Below are positions 41,501-48,784 of a stretch of 64,000 nucleotides of DNA, piece by piece (the stretch's first letter is position 1; the number at the start of each line of letters is the position of its first letter). Source of the stretch: Candidatus Undinarchaeales archaeon (GTDB lineage Archaea > SpSt-1190 > JASMDC01). The stretch lies in the NCBI GenBank assembly GCA_030753015.1, contig JASMDC010000001.1, positions 62,001 to 126,000 of the forward strand, written 5' to 3'. Made by a program: the position numbers and the translations under genes. The notes beneath the pieces are model-generated. The model made no database searches. It worked only from the letters and a program-made list of their open reading frames with translations, and was not told where the DNA came from.

Positions 41501-42932
41501 AGTGGGAGCATTGGGACCAGCCAGATGATGTGCAGGAGGTGGTGCCGCCATAGTCACAGGTATCACCTATCTCTCTGGGGCTGCAGTCGGGCTTCGTCGT
41601 GTCGCTCTGGTAATTACATGACGCCCACCCGCTCTCCGTGCAGTCCGTCTCCCCCGAATAGCGGCAGGTATCACCGTCCGGTTGAGGTCCGCAATCGGGC
41701 TTGTTGGTATCCTGGTACGCGAAGGAACACGCCTCCCAACCTGTTGACATGCAGGACGTGCTCCCGCCATACTTGCAGAGACGGTCACTGGCCGCAGCCG
41801 AGCAATCGGGCTTCGATCCCATCTGATAGTTGCAGTCCGACCATCCTCCAGCCTGGCACTGGGGATTGGCCGTGTGGTAGCAGGAGTTCCCATCGGGGTA
41901 ATTGTCGCATGTGGGCCGGGTCTCGCTCTCGAAAGAGCAGCTGGACCATCCCGACGCCGTGCAGTCGCTGGATCCCGAGTGCTTGCAGATGCTACCATCT
42001 ATATAGGATCCACAGGAAGGCTTGGTCCCGGTCTGGTAGCTGCACTCCCATCCTGAGGCAGTGCACTGTGCCGTGCCTGAATGGTAGCATGTGTTCCCGT
42101 TCGCGTAATTTCCGCAAGCGGGCTTTGTCTCGGTCTGGTAGCTGCACTCCCATCCTGAGGCGGTGCACTGCGCCGTGCCCGAATGGTAACATGTGTTCCC
42201 GTTCGCGTAGTTACCACATGCGGGCTTTGTCTCGGTCTGGTAGCTGCATTCCCAACCTGTCGCCTTGCACAGTGATGTTCCGGAGTGATAGCATGTGTTC
42301 CCGTTCGCGTAATTTCCGCAGGCGGGCTTTGTCTCGGTCTGGAACGCACAGGTCGACCATCCCGTCGCCGAGCACTGGGTCGATCCCGAGTGGTAGCATG
42401 TGTTCCCGTTGGCATAGTTCGTGCATGCGGGCTTGCTGTCGCTCTGGAACTCACATGTCGACCATCCCGATGCGGTGCATCCGGTCGTACCGGAATGATA
42501 GCATGTGTTCCCGTCCGGGTACTGGGTACATGCCGGTTTCGAGGTGCTCTGATAGGAACATTCCCAACCGCCGGCGGTACACTGCGCGCTGCCCGAGTAA
42601 TAGCAGATGTTCCCGTCCGCGTACAAGCCGCACGCGGGCTGGTTCGCATCCTGATACGAGTAGGAGCAGGTCGACCAGCCGGTGGACGTGCACGATGTGC
42701 TCCCACCGTACTTACAGGTAGTGCCACTGATGGTCTGAGAGCATGAGGGCTTGGAATTCCGGTAGCTGAAGCAGCATTTCGGATATTGATAGTACCCGCT
42801 GTAATAGCAGTAACTGCCACTTGTCTTGGGCAGGCAGCTCGTGGTAGATGTGCTGAAGCACCAGGCACTCCAGCCGAGGCTCATGACAAGGACCATTACC
42901 AGCAACAGGGTGCGTCGGTGGGCACCTATCAT
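35526..42932 (-). CDS. Giant Cys-rich repeat surface protein (2468 aa)
   Basis: Domain order: signal peptide (about 1-25); then about 30 tandem four-Cys repeats of 32-38 residues (about 65-1150), each roughly G-x-x-C-x-Y-x-G-x4-C-x3-GW-x2-C-x(9-11)-P-x-C; then a second Cys-rich zone (about 1150-2010) with repeated CCGDD and VCC(N/D)xxW...CC.D.DC units; a helical region; one membrane span (VIIGASLFIGLFLVV, about 2170); and a cytosolic tail of about 280 residues with a beta-sandwich-like part, ending in a Gln/Thr/Gly/Pro-rich stretch. The even Cys spacing suggests many disulfides and a long, stiff extracellular fibre. The family is not known to me. Repeats 5 to 7 are nearly identical at DNA level. 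Confidence 0.85.
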   Translation of the reverse strand: MIGAHRRTLLLVMVLVMSLGWSAWCFSTSTTSCLPKTSGSYCYYSGYYQYPKCCFSYRNSKPSCSQTISGTTCKYGGSTSCTSTGWSTCSYSYQDANQPACGLYADGNICYYSGSAQCTAGGWECSYQSTSKPACTQYPDGNTCYHSGTTGCTASGWSTCEFQSDSKPACTNYANGNTCYHSGSTQCSATGWSTCAFQTETKPACGNYANGNTCYHSGTSLCKATGWECSYQTETKPACGNYANGNTCYHSGTAQCTASGWECSYQTETKPACGNYANGNTCYHSGTAQCTASGWECSYQTGTKPSCGSYIDGSICKHSGSSDCTASGWSSCSFESETRPTCDNYPDGNSCYHTANPQCQAGGWSDCNYQMGSKPDCSAAASDRLCKYGGSTSCMSTGWEACSFAYQDTNKPDCGPQPDGDTCRYSGETDCTESGWASCNYQSDTTKPDCSPREIGDTCDYGGTTSCTSSGWSQCSHSSDLIKPVCNPIASGDTCYYGRYTRCGSSGWSECTHTYQDTNKPLCGPDPVGDTCRYSGSTSCSESGWTGCLFSLQDSVKPACGPKPVGDTCQYQGTTDCTTSGWGSCTFSASDASRPTCTPTADGDACHYGGISECGTSGWTSCSDNTDRNPPNCDPKAVGNTCSYAGSTSCSTTGWSGCEFAHQDAGKPDCGPKDEGNTCSYGGNAQCTTSGWSSCTYSLTDTNKPTCNPSPLDNTCRYSGHATCGIGGWEACAFDYSDTNPPDCSPRTEGTYCYYQGSSSCGSGGWTECSFSGSDSQRPACPPKPEGNTCKFGGAPSCTGSGWGACAYTSSDTQRSACAPYTDGNICYYGGTPQCGADGWSECTYTSSDHQRPACPPDEDGNTCKFGGSPACTESGWGSCTFTSQEPNKPDCGPVAQVDVCQFDGSTQCTASGWAACTFNKQDASRPACESEASGTNCRHSGTATCITDGWSDCKYTIDTSKPACPHYSSGRTCNYRGTTSCSSSGWSTCDYNEDTERPACGHYEEAGLCYFGGGTLCTNDGWSACKYAQETGDKSSCPPLAVGGTCQFDGSTSCTKDGWASCAFASSDPTKPPCLPKAVDNNCYFSGLTGCAVGGWTRPCEYKESSSSHPLCDNYIDAQALKCHFSGFTDCEEGGWSTCDYSQCEIDVLGSTGESCSDMECSVCASSNGDTNYYSCVMCAKEEWRENQCCGDDPDEEWCGLTGYCHAGAWTMVAGSDPDNNARFCEVCSSFAWRENRCCGDDPDEAWCGVTGYCQTDSWIAVKDGNADLDAEYCRTCKSGTWQFSTADRTAACCGDDPDEEWCGAGGYCSAGAWAAVTDPDDDQHFCSNCLTKATWADGQCCGDDGATEYWNSTEGVCCGGEFQVGTGVCCNNTWADGGNCCLVSDCLERPYASCTSESCTANRCSYDRVCTGNACAIDTDDWCTACSSSDGDANEDSCSCKIGSWHISTADQKEMCCGDDKGEDWTGVGGLCLDGRWGVSDEPCLTSDSCTKSPYDVCTNSQCVCTSDECPSKMCLYSLECEATNCRGDAWCSLCSKDGDNDARSCECDGGEWIDGRCCGDDKEKDNWCGATARCLKGLVQRDLCEECEACLFGNCTTFCDGTTCTQGSKVWCSACANPEGDGDPFSCQCKGGINARWVDEQCCGDDILERWNSTSGVCCAGAFTAGGNCCSDAECIGNYTCQEDFTCSRTCRFGFKGCGGNCFMGDGVCCNSTWIKSGACCGDQDCPHDRPVCDGDISICRSCTASIECGPDSECCGGKCYGGQGLCCDDSWYTGDDVCCGDVDCTEGTTCFVSGHRCSAIECQEGFTPCGRRCEEGEGTCCDEKWYTAEGNCCDDTWIEGSDCCNDNDCGTFLCDNHQCSKVCKGRFSFCGDQCWLGQGVCCDNSWIEQGQCCNSANCTRTLPMCDDNVCRSCGDDGECGEGEICCGGQCFPPQLGACCNNTWSQGMASCSQVTCEVERGGVLCAGSCIMQKGVCCEDRFLMGITRCPECGDGFCERYEDAPQRRCIEDCCRTQEIRCYGYDEKTRGCFQGEAVFCDRCEFAQKFEVCRRVSAENIDKLLLSSIATSEDETRTMLKELYSTLVNHRKLDKMDFDERTVLVENLTHISRSLGGEDAVAMERGNTLALELSTTHICSLGTIPCLQTCITSISRSCIDHIDWIKFVEEIKDHVELVIIGASLFIGLFLVVKRKTLGEERVVVKRGMDREGALLKIFVKVENGSTFPLRDVKVELTSPAALAYLEPESNVYMLGDLESGDLQSAIFKMYPLRCVSGEISGVVTYKDDRGRMKSQNVKPVKVSSVCPVLEGYEVEPDKYDSVFGKYKSFSHAVNLGSDWRVAWAAIEARTTPLYVVREASSMFSGKAIWAGRGKFSKKRVSLEVSVYQATTGWNMNLVARAEEPAMGTGLLSDLVVEITKAMRSSYYANRYYGSYGSQSNVARTPQAGTGQAQQNGTAQTPVTGQPSAG
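39480..42745 (-). repeat. About 30 tandem coding repeats of the Cys-rich protein
   Basis: The units encode about 34-38 residues each, with four Cys at fixed spacing. The copies around 42010-42310 differ at only a few bases, so they are recent; those near 39500-40500 differ widely and include variants such as CQFDGSTQC and CYFSGLTGC. The array has no non-coding spacers, so it is not a CRISPR array. Confidence 0.85.
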
Positions 42933-43058
42933 TCCACAAACCTACCTCTAACTACCAATCCAAGATTTTGAGTTCTTGTTTTATTAAGCTTGGGAAATGT
43001 CGCCGAGTCCGAGCTCTGGCTCAACCGGAAAGTGCCTTGCCCACCCGCATTACTGGAC

Positions 43059-43718
43059 CTATGGCATCAGTAGTCTGCGGAAGGAGAACTTCTGGCCGAA
43101 CATGTTGAAGTAGACACGGTCCGGAGCGTACCGGTGCTTGGTCCACTTCAGGAAGTGCATGAAGAATGTCGGGCCGAACCAGTTGCCAGCGAAGCCGACC
43201 ATGTAGTTCTTGATCTTGTCCAGCTTCACGATGGCGTAGATGTCGCGGTTGAGGTAGTCCAGACCGGGGTGCTTGACCTGCATGGTGCCCCCGAAGTAAT
43301 TGACGAGGGGCTCAGGGAAGCCCTTTGTGATGAGGACGTCGAACGTGTTGGGCCCATGCTCGTCAGCGTCATACTGGAACTGGACCTTGAGCACGCTGTG
43401 CTCATCCGGGCTGAAGTCCGATACCTCACGGGGAGCGCGTTCTTTGCACGTCATCTGGAGGGAGAGCTCCATCTTCGAGCATTGGCACAGTTCCGCCAGG
43501 GTGCCGTCGTCGAGATTGCGCCTGTAGAGGTTCATCTCTGCACCGTAGGGATTGAAGTAGGTGAGCGTCAGGTGATCGGGAGGATTGAAGTCGAGATTCT
43601 TGGAGACATCACCCATAAGCGCATTGGAGATATTGCGGATAAGGTCCATAACCTTGGTCTTGGTATGCTGGTCCACGTTCCCGCAACCCAGGGTGAGATG
43701 ATAGGTTATAGCTCCCAT
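43059..43718 (-). CDS. Hypothetical protein (219 aa)
   Basis: An unrecognised soluble protein with mixed alpha/beta pattern. N-terminal AITYHLTLGCGNVDQHTKTK and the later PPDHLTLTYFNPYG look structured, and the C-terminus has FGPTFFMHFLKWTKHRY with many aromatics. Only four Cys are present, unlike its giant neighbour. ATG at 43718 is chosen since it is close to a TATA-like AATAGTTAAAC on the minus strand. It is upstream of the giant Cys-rich gene but with a 126-bp gap and a separate promoter. Confidence 0.65.
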   Translation of the reverse strand: MGAITYHLTLGCGNVDQHTKTKVMDLIRNISNALMGDVSKNLDFNPPDHLTLTYFNPYGAEMNLYRRNLDDGTLAELCQCSKMELSLQMTCKERAPREVSDFSPDEHSVLKVQFQYDADEHGPNTFDVLITKGFPEPLVNYFGGTMQVKHPGLDYLNRDIYAIVKLDKIKNYMVGFAGNWFGPTFFMHFLKWTKHRYAPDRVYFNMFGQKFSFRRLLMP

Positions 43719-43838
43719 CAACGGAATATGACACGCTCCGAGTTTAACTATTTTTCGGTAGTGTCGCCTTTTCACTCGACGACCCTCCTCACAGCCTCCG
43801 ACAACCTTAAATAAGAGGGAATGCCGCCACAAAGTCGG

Positions 43839-44543
43839 ATGGGTTCCAAGCAAAAGCTCGCCAAGCTCATGGCGGGGGAGATCGTGCTCTCTGAGCAACC
43901 GGGCTCTACTATCAGGAAGTGGAGGGAGCAGTTCAAGATTTCGCAGAAGGAGCTAGCAGAGAACCTCAAGGTCTCATCTTCAGTGATTAGCGACTATGAG
44001 GGAGGACGGAGGAAGTCGCCCGGTATCAATGTTATTCATCGCATCATTGACACATTGATCGCCGTGGACGAGGAGCGTGGTAGTCCTATGATCACGAGGT
44101 TCGGTTCGCTCCTCACGGGGGAGAGCTGGGGCGAGATCGTGCACGATATCCGGGAGCTGATGACGCCGATCAATGCCATGGACTTCTGTGATAAGCTCAA
44201 AGCGGATGTCATCGCTTGCGAGGAGCTCATCGATCGTGAGCTCTACGGATACACCGTGGTGGACAGCCTCAAGGCGATCCTTGAGTTCTCGCCCTTGGAA
44301 CTCGCCCGTATCTACGGTTCCACCACCCAGCGAGCCGTCGTGTTCTCCCGCGTTTCTACGGGGCGTTCCCCCATGGTGGCCATCCGCGTGACGAACCTCA
44401 AGCCGAGCATCGTTGTGATCCACGGTACGGACATCGAGGATCCGGTGGCGGTAAAACTGGCCGAGGTCGAGCGAATACCGTTGGCGATCTCTCGGCTGGG
44501 GAGCCTGGACGAAATACTCCAAACCCTTCGGACAATAGAGTAG
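43839..44543 (+). CDS. Xre-type HTH transcriptional regulator
   Basis: A 234-aa archaeal regulator (COG1709-like). The helix-turn-helix at about residues 25-70 contains KISQKELAENLKVSSSVISD followed by YEGGRRKSPG. The C-terminal 160 residues form a conserved archaeal domain of unknown ligand, with PSIVVIHGTD and VERIPLAIS in its final beta-strands. ATG at 43839 is favoured over 43821 because the TATA box CCTTAAATAAG (43805-43815) lies 24 bp before it. Its targets are unknown; two tandem small genes lie just downstream in the opposite direction. Confidence 0.82.
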   Translation: MGSKQKLAKLMAGEIVLSEQPGSTIRKWREQFKISQKELAENLKVSSSVISDYEGGRRKSPGINVIHRIIDTLIAVDEERGSPMITRFGSLLTGESWGEIVHDIRELMTPINAMDFCDKLKADVIACEELIDRELYGYTVVDSLKAILEFSPLELARIYGSTTQRAVVFSRVSTGRSPMVAIRVTNLKPSIVVIHGTDIEDPVAVKLAEVERIPLAISRLGSLDEILQTLRTIE

Positions 44544-44560
44544 ATCCGAGCCCCCTTCGT

Positions 44561-44737
44561 CTAGGGTTCGTTATAGGTGATGAAGACACGGAGCGTACCG
44601 GTCGTGCCGATATAATTGTAGCTGATCCCGATGATGTTCTCACGACCGATGCTGTTGAGGAACTTCTCGGCCTCAGCTAGTGTCTTATCGTTGGCGCCCG
44701 GGAGGATGCTCCCACCGAATCCTTTTATCTTGATCAT
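44561..44737 (-). CDS. 58-aa small protein, tandem paralog 2
   Basis: A small protein read directly from the minus strand (starts MIKIKGFGGSILPGANDKTL, ends GTLRVFITYNEP). It aligns without gaps to the 58-aa protein encoded just upstream. Shared positions: FGGS-x-LPG, KTL, FLNS, NII, YIGT and GTLRVF. The pattern suggests a compact alpha/beta domain, perhaps a dimer. No known family. Start ATG at 44737. Confidence 0.8.
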   Translation of the reverse strand: MIKIKGFGGSILPGANDKTLAEAEKFLNSIGRENIIGISYNYIGTTGTLRVFITYNEP

Positions 44738-44761
44738 GGTACAACCTTCCAGTTCGTGCCC

Positions 44762-44938
44762 TCAAGGCGAGTCGTAAGTCAGAAAGACCCTGAGGGTCCC
44801 TGAGGTCCCGATGTAGCAGTATTTAACATCGATGATATTGGCCCGTGTGACCGAATTAAGGAATGACTCCGATTCCCGAAGCGTCTTCTCATTGGAGCCA
44901 GGGAGCAAGCTTCCGCCGAACGTCTTGATTCGTATCAT
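44762..44938 (-). CDS. 58-aa small protein, tandem paralog 1
   Basis: A 58-residue protein (starts MIRIKTFGGSLLPGSNEKTL, ends GTLRVFLTYDSP) that is the tandem paralog of the next gene, 24 bp downstream. More than half of positions are identical, including FGGS, LPG, KTL, FLNS, NII, YIGT and GTLRVF. ATG at 44938 is chosen rather than an ATG nine bases upstream, because the paralog begins there. The two probably form a pair of subunits. Confidence 0.82.
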   Translation of the reverse strand: MIRIKTFGGSLLPGSNEKTLRESESFLNSVTRANIIDVKYCYIGTSGTLRVFLTYDSP

Positions 44939-45046
44939 CGCCGCCACCTTCGATTTCTCATAAGGGGGGAAAACAATAAATAGGTTAGTCGGGCGTCGAG
45001 AACCTAACTCCGGTACTCTTCCCTGTTGCCGGTTGCGAAGGCGGTT

Positions 45047-46270
45047 GTGTTGCTCAAGGTCGTGAAGTTCGGAGGCTCGAGTGTTGCTTCGGGCGAGAAG
45101 GTGGCGCGTGCAGCAAAAGCTATCGTCCAGGACGTGAAGCGTGGGAACCGTATCGTGGTCGTGGTATCGGCCATGGGCGATTCTACGAACCGCCTGCTTA
45201 CCATCGCAAATGGTGCTTGTGGGGGATCTCCGGCGCCGGAGGACCTTGATGAGATTCTTGCCATGGGCGAGCGGATATCTATACGTATGTTCGCGGCCGC
45301 GCTCCGTTCCCTGGGAGCGGAACCCGTTTTGGTGGATCCTCAGACATCGCTCTGGCCCGTCATCACTGACTCCACTCCCGGGAGCGCCAAGCCGGACCTA
45401 GCCAAGACAGCGGTCCGGGCGCGAGAGACCATGCTGCCGTTGCTTGAGGAAGGGAAGATCCCTGTCGTGGCCGGATTCATTGGAATCGACGGAGCGAACC
45501 GCATTACCACCATCGGCAGAGGAGGTGGGGATACGAGCGCATCCCTCATGGGAAACGTGCTCCATGCTGATGAGGTCGTCATCGTGACCGATGTGGACGG
45601 CATCCTCTCCGCCGATCCCCGGGAGATCCCTGATGCCCGGATTCTGAACTGCATCACTGTCCAGGAACTGTGGGATCTGGCAGTGAACGGTGCGGGTGTC
45701 ATGCATCACCTCTCTCTGAGGTACAAACGGAAGGGAACCGTCATCAGGGTAGTGAACAATGAGAAGGGAGATATAATGACAAAGGGAACAGAGATAACCG
45801 GTGAGCTCGAAAGTGTTGGATTCCTCGTGGGGCTGGGCAAGGAGCCGAAAGCAGCAGTGACCGTCGTGGGCGACCAGATGGACCAACGCCGTGGACTCCT
45901 CTACAGGTTCTCCCGGCAACTGTCCGAGGCGGACGTCACCATCTACTCAATCTCAGCATCTACCTACTCCATCACGTTCTATGTGGACGAGAAAATGGAG
46001 CGCACTGCGGTGGCCAGCCTCCACGAACTCGTTGTCGAGGACGACAAGCTCAAAGCGGTCACATCCCGGGGCGGCATCGGGCTCATTACCGTAGCGGCCC
46101 AGGGCCTTCAGGACAAGGCGTCGATGCTCTCTCGCATCGGTACCCTTCTAGAGGAGCAGGGGCACCAGCTAATCGGAGTAAACACTTCAACGGCCGAGCT
46201 CACCCTCCTTGTTGAATGGGAAGACGCAGAGGCATGTCGGGACGTCCTACACTCAGGTCTCGCATCATAG
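45047..46270 (+). CDS. lysC: Aspartate kinase
   Basis: A 407-aa kinase that phosphorylates aspartate, the first step toward lysine, threonine and methionine. The N-terminal KFGGSSVA is the kinase signature; TIGRGGGDTSASLM (about 160) and VTDVDGI complete the amino acid kinase fold. Two ACT-like regulatory domains follow (about 265-405), as in feedback-inhibited enzymes. No ATG is available; GTG at 45047 or TTG at 45050 begins the conserved region, and a TTG at 45026 is possible. A TATA-like AATAAATAG is near 44975. Confidence 0.93.
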   Translation: MLLKVVKFGGSSVASGEKVARAAKAIVQDVKRGNRIVVVVSAMGDSTNRLLTIANGACGGSPAPEDLDEILAMGERISIRMFAAALRSLGAEPVLVDPQTSLWPVITDSTPGSAKPDLAKTAVRARETMLPLLEEGKIPVVAGFIGIDGANRITTIGRGGGDTSASLMGNVLHADEVVIVTDVDGILSADPREIPDARILNCITVQELWDLAVNGAGVMHHLSLRYKRKGTVIRVVNNEKGDIMTKGTEITGELESVGFLVGLGKEPKAAVTVVGDQMDQRRGLLYRFSRQLSEADVTIYSISASTYSITFYVDEKMERTAVASLHELVVEDDKLKAVTSRGGIGLITVAAQGLQDKASMLSRIGTLLEEQGHQLIGVNTSTAELTLLVEWEDAEACRDVLHSGLAS

Positions 46271-46315
46271 GCGGGCTCTAAGCTTATTATAGGTGTGGGG
46301 AGTACCGAGGCACGC

Positions 46316-48100
46316 ATGTCGCGCTCTGTAGGGCCTTTGGTGGCCGCCCTCATCATCTTGGTACTCGCCTTCGATGTACTCTCTATCCTCTCCCTTGAAC
46401 CTCGTCTCCCACTGCCACACGACGGCGCGTTCACGATACTCGCCGTCCATGGGGACGTGAACGCAGATGGAAGAATGGACACATTCCATGTCAGATCATC
46501 ATACTCCGGAAGCGGAGAACAACCGGTCCTTTTCCAGACTCTGCAGCTCTACACCTATAATTTCACGATACGGTCGTTGGCCCTCGACAGGATCGACTGG
46601 AGGAAGCTAGAGGGCGCCAATGACACGATGTATCGGAATGGGGATGTGGTGGAACACTTCCTTCAGGTCCCGGCCAGTCATGCACTGGACGGTGCAATGA
46701 TGCTGACCGTATCCTTTGATCCCGATCCGCGTAGGGGATTCTCCAGCGTCAACGCCACCTTTCGCCTCCCCCCCTCGCTTGAGCACGGGGCCACGATCGA
46801 TATCACTCAGGCACGTCTGAAGGATATCGTGGTCCTGGAACAGGACAACTTCTCCACCAACACCGACGAGACGCGGAACACTACGTCGATGATGCAGGCG
46901 GAGGGTCTGGCGGTCCCGGTCATGCTCATGATCCTCATTGCTCTTCTCGTCCATGCAGTGCGACGGGACCGGCCTTGGCTACGCTCCCTTGGACGGAGCT
47001 GGTGGGTATCTATGGTACTCATCCTCATCGCAGCCCTCTTTCTGCGTGTGTGGTACGGGGATCTATTCCAGCGTACACAGATCGTCAATAATATGCGCAA
47101 CGTACGGTTCGCCCAGCACTTGTTAGGGGGATCGACGATCTTCTGGTCTTTCGGTTCAGGACATCCCTATATCCTGTCCATAGTGTATGCCGCTTCAGGG
47201 ACGGGTGTATCTGCCTGGGGTGCCGAAGGGACAGCCATGGCCGTGTCACTCGCCGTATCACTGGTCCACGTGCTCGCTCTCGGTCTCCTCGGTGCCGCGT
47301 TCCTCAGTCCGCGCGCAGGCCTGGCCGCAGCAGCCCTTCTTACTACTCTCCCTCTCGATCTCCTTTACGCCACGACAGTCCGGCGGGACGGGCTGGCGAG
47401 CCTCTTCATGACCGTCTCCTTATTCCTCATGGTGCGTGGCTCCCGGTCGAGCTCCCGCTCCCACCTGTATGCGGGTGCTGCTGCCATGGGGATGGCCCTG
47501 TTCACTGTTCGACCCCTCTTGGTCATCCTGGTCCCCTGGTTGGCTTTCCTCATCCTGGCGTGCGACCTTCCTCCCCGCCGGCTCAAAGGCCCGCTCGTCT
47601 TCCTGCTCCTGGCCGCGGCCCTACCCGCACTGGCCCTTATGTTCGAGGCCATGACCTATATTGACGGAACACCCATCTTGGGCGGGATGATCCTCACTCC
47701 GGAATACCTGACGGCCAATGCCGGATGGATGGTATTCTACCTGTTCGGGGGCGACCACCATGCATCGCTCATCACACTTCTGGCCATAGTGGGCGTGCTC
47801 TCCCTGAGACGTCGAGGTCCCGGGAAAGCAGCGTCGTTGGCGGCATTCCCTATCATGATGTCTCTCTTCTTCATCGTCCACCGCGTCCCCATCGCCTATT
47901 GCACCTCGCACCGCCACCTGATCTTCCTCTATCCGACCCTCCTTCTGATGTCGAGCGAGGGTGTTGCCGAGGTGTGGAAACGCTGGCGGGAGCGGTACGG
48001 GAGCGAACCATTGTTAATCTTAGCGTTGGCAGCGCTCTACATCATAGGTGTGCACGCTGGTTATCTGGATGGAGTGCTCGCTCTCAGGCGGTGCATCTGA
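46316..48100 (+). CDS. Polytopic membrane protein, GT39/PMT-like glycosyltransferase (594 aa)
   Basis: A large membrane protein with about ten spans. After an N-terminal anchor there is an external domain of about 170 residues containing DVNADGRMDTF, a calcium-loop-like motif, then a run of spans including the NMRNVRFAQHLLGG loop and TVRRDGLASLFMTVSLFLMV. This layout and the short loops after span 2 resemble the GT39/ArnT-type enzymes, which use polyprenyl-phosphate sugars for protein glycosylation, but the classical DE or DxD motif near the first loop is not clear. The many surface proteins nearby would be natural substrates. ATG at 46316 is preferred to 46295. Confidence 0.6.
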   Translation: MSRSVGPLVAALIILVLAFDVLSILSLEPRLPLPHDGAFTILAVHGDVNADGRMDTFHVRSSYSGSGEQPVLFQTLQLYTYNFTIRSLALDRIDWRKLEGANDTMYRNGDVVEHFLQVPASHALDGAMMLTVSFDPDPRRGFSSVNATFRLPPSLEHGATIDITQARLKDIVVLEQDNFSTNTDETRNTTSMMQAEGLAVPVMLMILIALLVHAVRRDRPWLRSLGRSWWVSMVLILIAALFLRVWYGDLFQRTQIVNNMRNVRFAQHLLGGSTIFWSFGSGHPYILSIVYAASGTGVSAWGAEGTAMAVSLAVSLVHVLALGLLGAAFLSPRAGLAAAALLTTLPLDLLYATTVRRDGLASLFMTVSLFLMVRGSRSSSRSHLYAGAAAMGMALFTVRPLLVILVPWLAFLILACDLPPRRLKGPLVFLLLAAALPALALMFEAMTYIDGTPILGGMILTPEYLTANAGWMVFYLFGGDHHASLITLLAIVGVLSLRRRGPGKAASLAAFPIMMSLFFIVHRVPIAYCTSHRHLIFLYPTLLLMSSEGVAEVWKRWRERYGSEPLLILALAALYIIGVHAGYLDGVLALRRCI

Positions 48101-48316
48101 GCCCTGACAGCAGGAATCCCTCTCTATGGTCGACCCTCCTTCTGCATGCGCTGGTACGGGAAATCCGAGCCCTCCAGGCGATAAAGCCGTGTGTTAGGGG
48201 AAGTATATTATGTGTAATTCTTACCTAATTTATTACTCCCTTTCGTCTTCGTGACCTTTCTCCACTTTCTTGCTGCGGGTGAGTGTGTGGTCGCAGTCAA
48301 TAGCAGCGCGTGAGGC
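48101..48316. other. Intergenic region, no gene seen
   Basis: About 215 bp between convergent genes. It has an AT-rich stretch (48195-48240), which may help end transcription of both. No RNA gene or repeat was recognised. Confidence 0.4.
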
Positions 48317-48736
48317 CTACTCACCGATGACCTGGCATATGAGACTTCGACGCCTTGAGCGGGTATCGAGTTCAACGAACACGGCCTGCTGCCATGTGCC
48401 GAGAACGAGCTCACCCTTGCGGAAGGGGATGGTAAGGCTTGGTCCAAGGAACGCAGCTCTGACGTGGGAAGAGCCGTTATCGTCGTTCCATGTCATATGG
48501 TGTGCGTAGTCCGCGTTCCGTGGAGCTATTATCTCGAGAGCCCTTGGGATATCCTTGAGGAGCCCGGGTTCGTACTCGATGGTTGTGAGAGCACCTGTAG
48601 ATCCGGGGACGAACACGCATACAACGCCATTATCCAGCCCGGACGAGCGTACAATGTCGGCGACCTTGCTGCTGATATCGACGATGTGGACGGCTCCCTT
48701 GGTCTTGATAGTGAAGTCCTCCGCATGGACGGCCAT
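48317..48736 (-). CDS. YjbQ/UPF0047 family protein
   Basis: A 139-aa protein of the YjbQ (UPF0047) family, small beta-rich proteins with metal-binding residues; E. coli YjbQ has weak thiamine-phosphate synthase activity. Family motifs are GSTGALTTIEYEPGLLKD and, later, HMTWNDDNGSSHVRA with its conserved His and Asn, then LGTWQQAVFVELD at the end. ATG at 48736 fits a TATA box (48759-48768) 23 bp upstream, giving a leaderless transcript. Confidence 0.88.
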   Translation of the reverse strand: MAVHAEDFTIKTKGAVHIVDISSKVADIVRSSGLDNGVVCVFVPGSTGALTTIEYEPGLLKDIPRALEIIAPRNADYAHHMTWNDDNGSSHVRAAFLGPSLTIPFRKGELVLGTWQQAVFVELDTRSRRRSLICQVIGE

Positions 48737-48784
48737 GTCCGGCCCGATGCGCACGGGTGTTTAAATATCGATGGGCGCCCCTAC

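Noticed and set aside
41450-42721. Open frame of 423 codons on the plus strand
   Set aside because: Complement of the Cys-rich repeats; the apparent Arg/Ser repeats are a mirror of the coding repeats.
39480-42745. CRISPR-like appearance of regular repeats
   Set aside because: Repeats are in frame, translated, without unique spacers; they encode a Cys-rich domain array.
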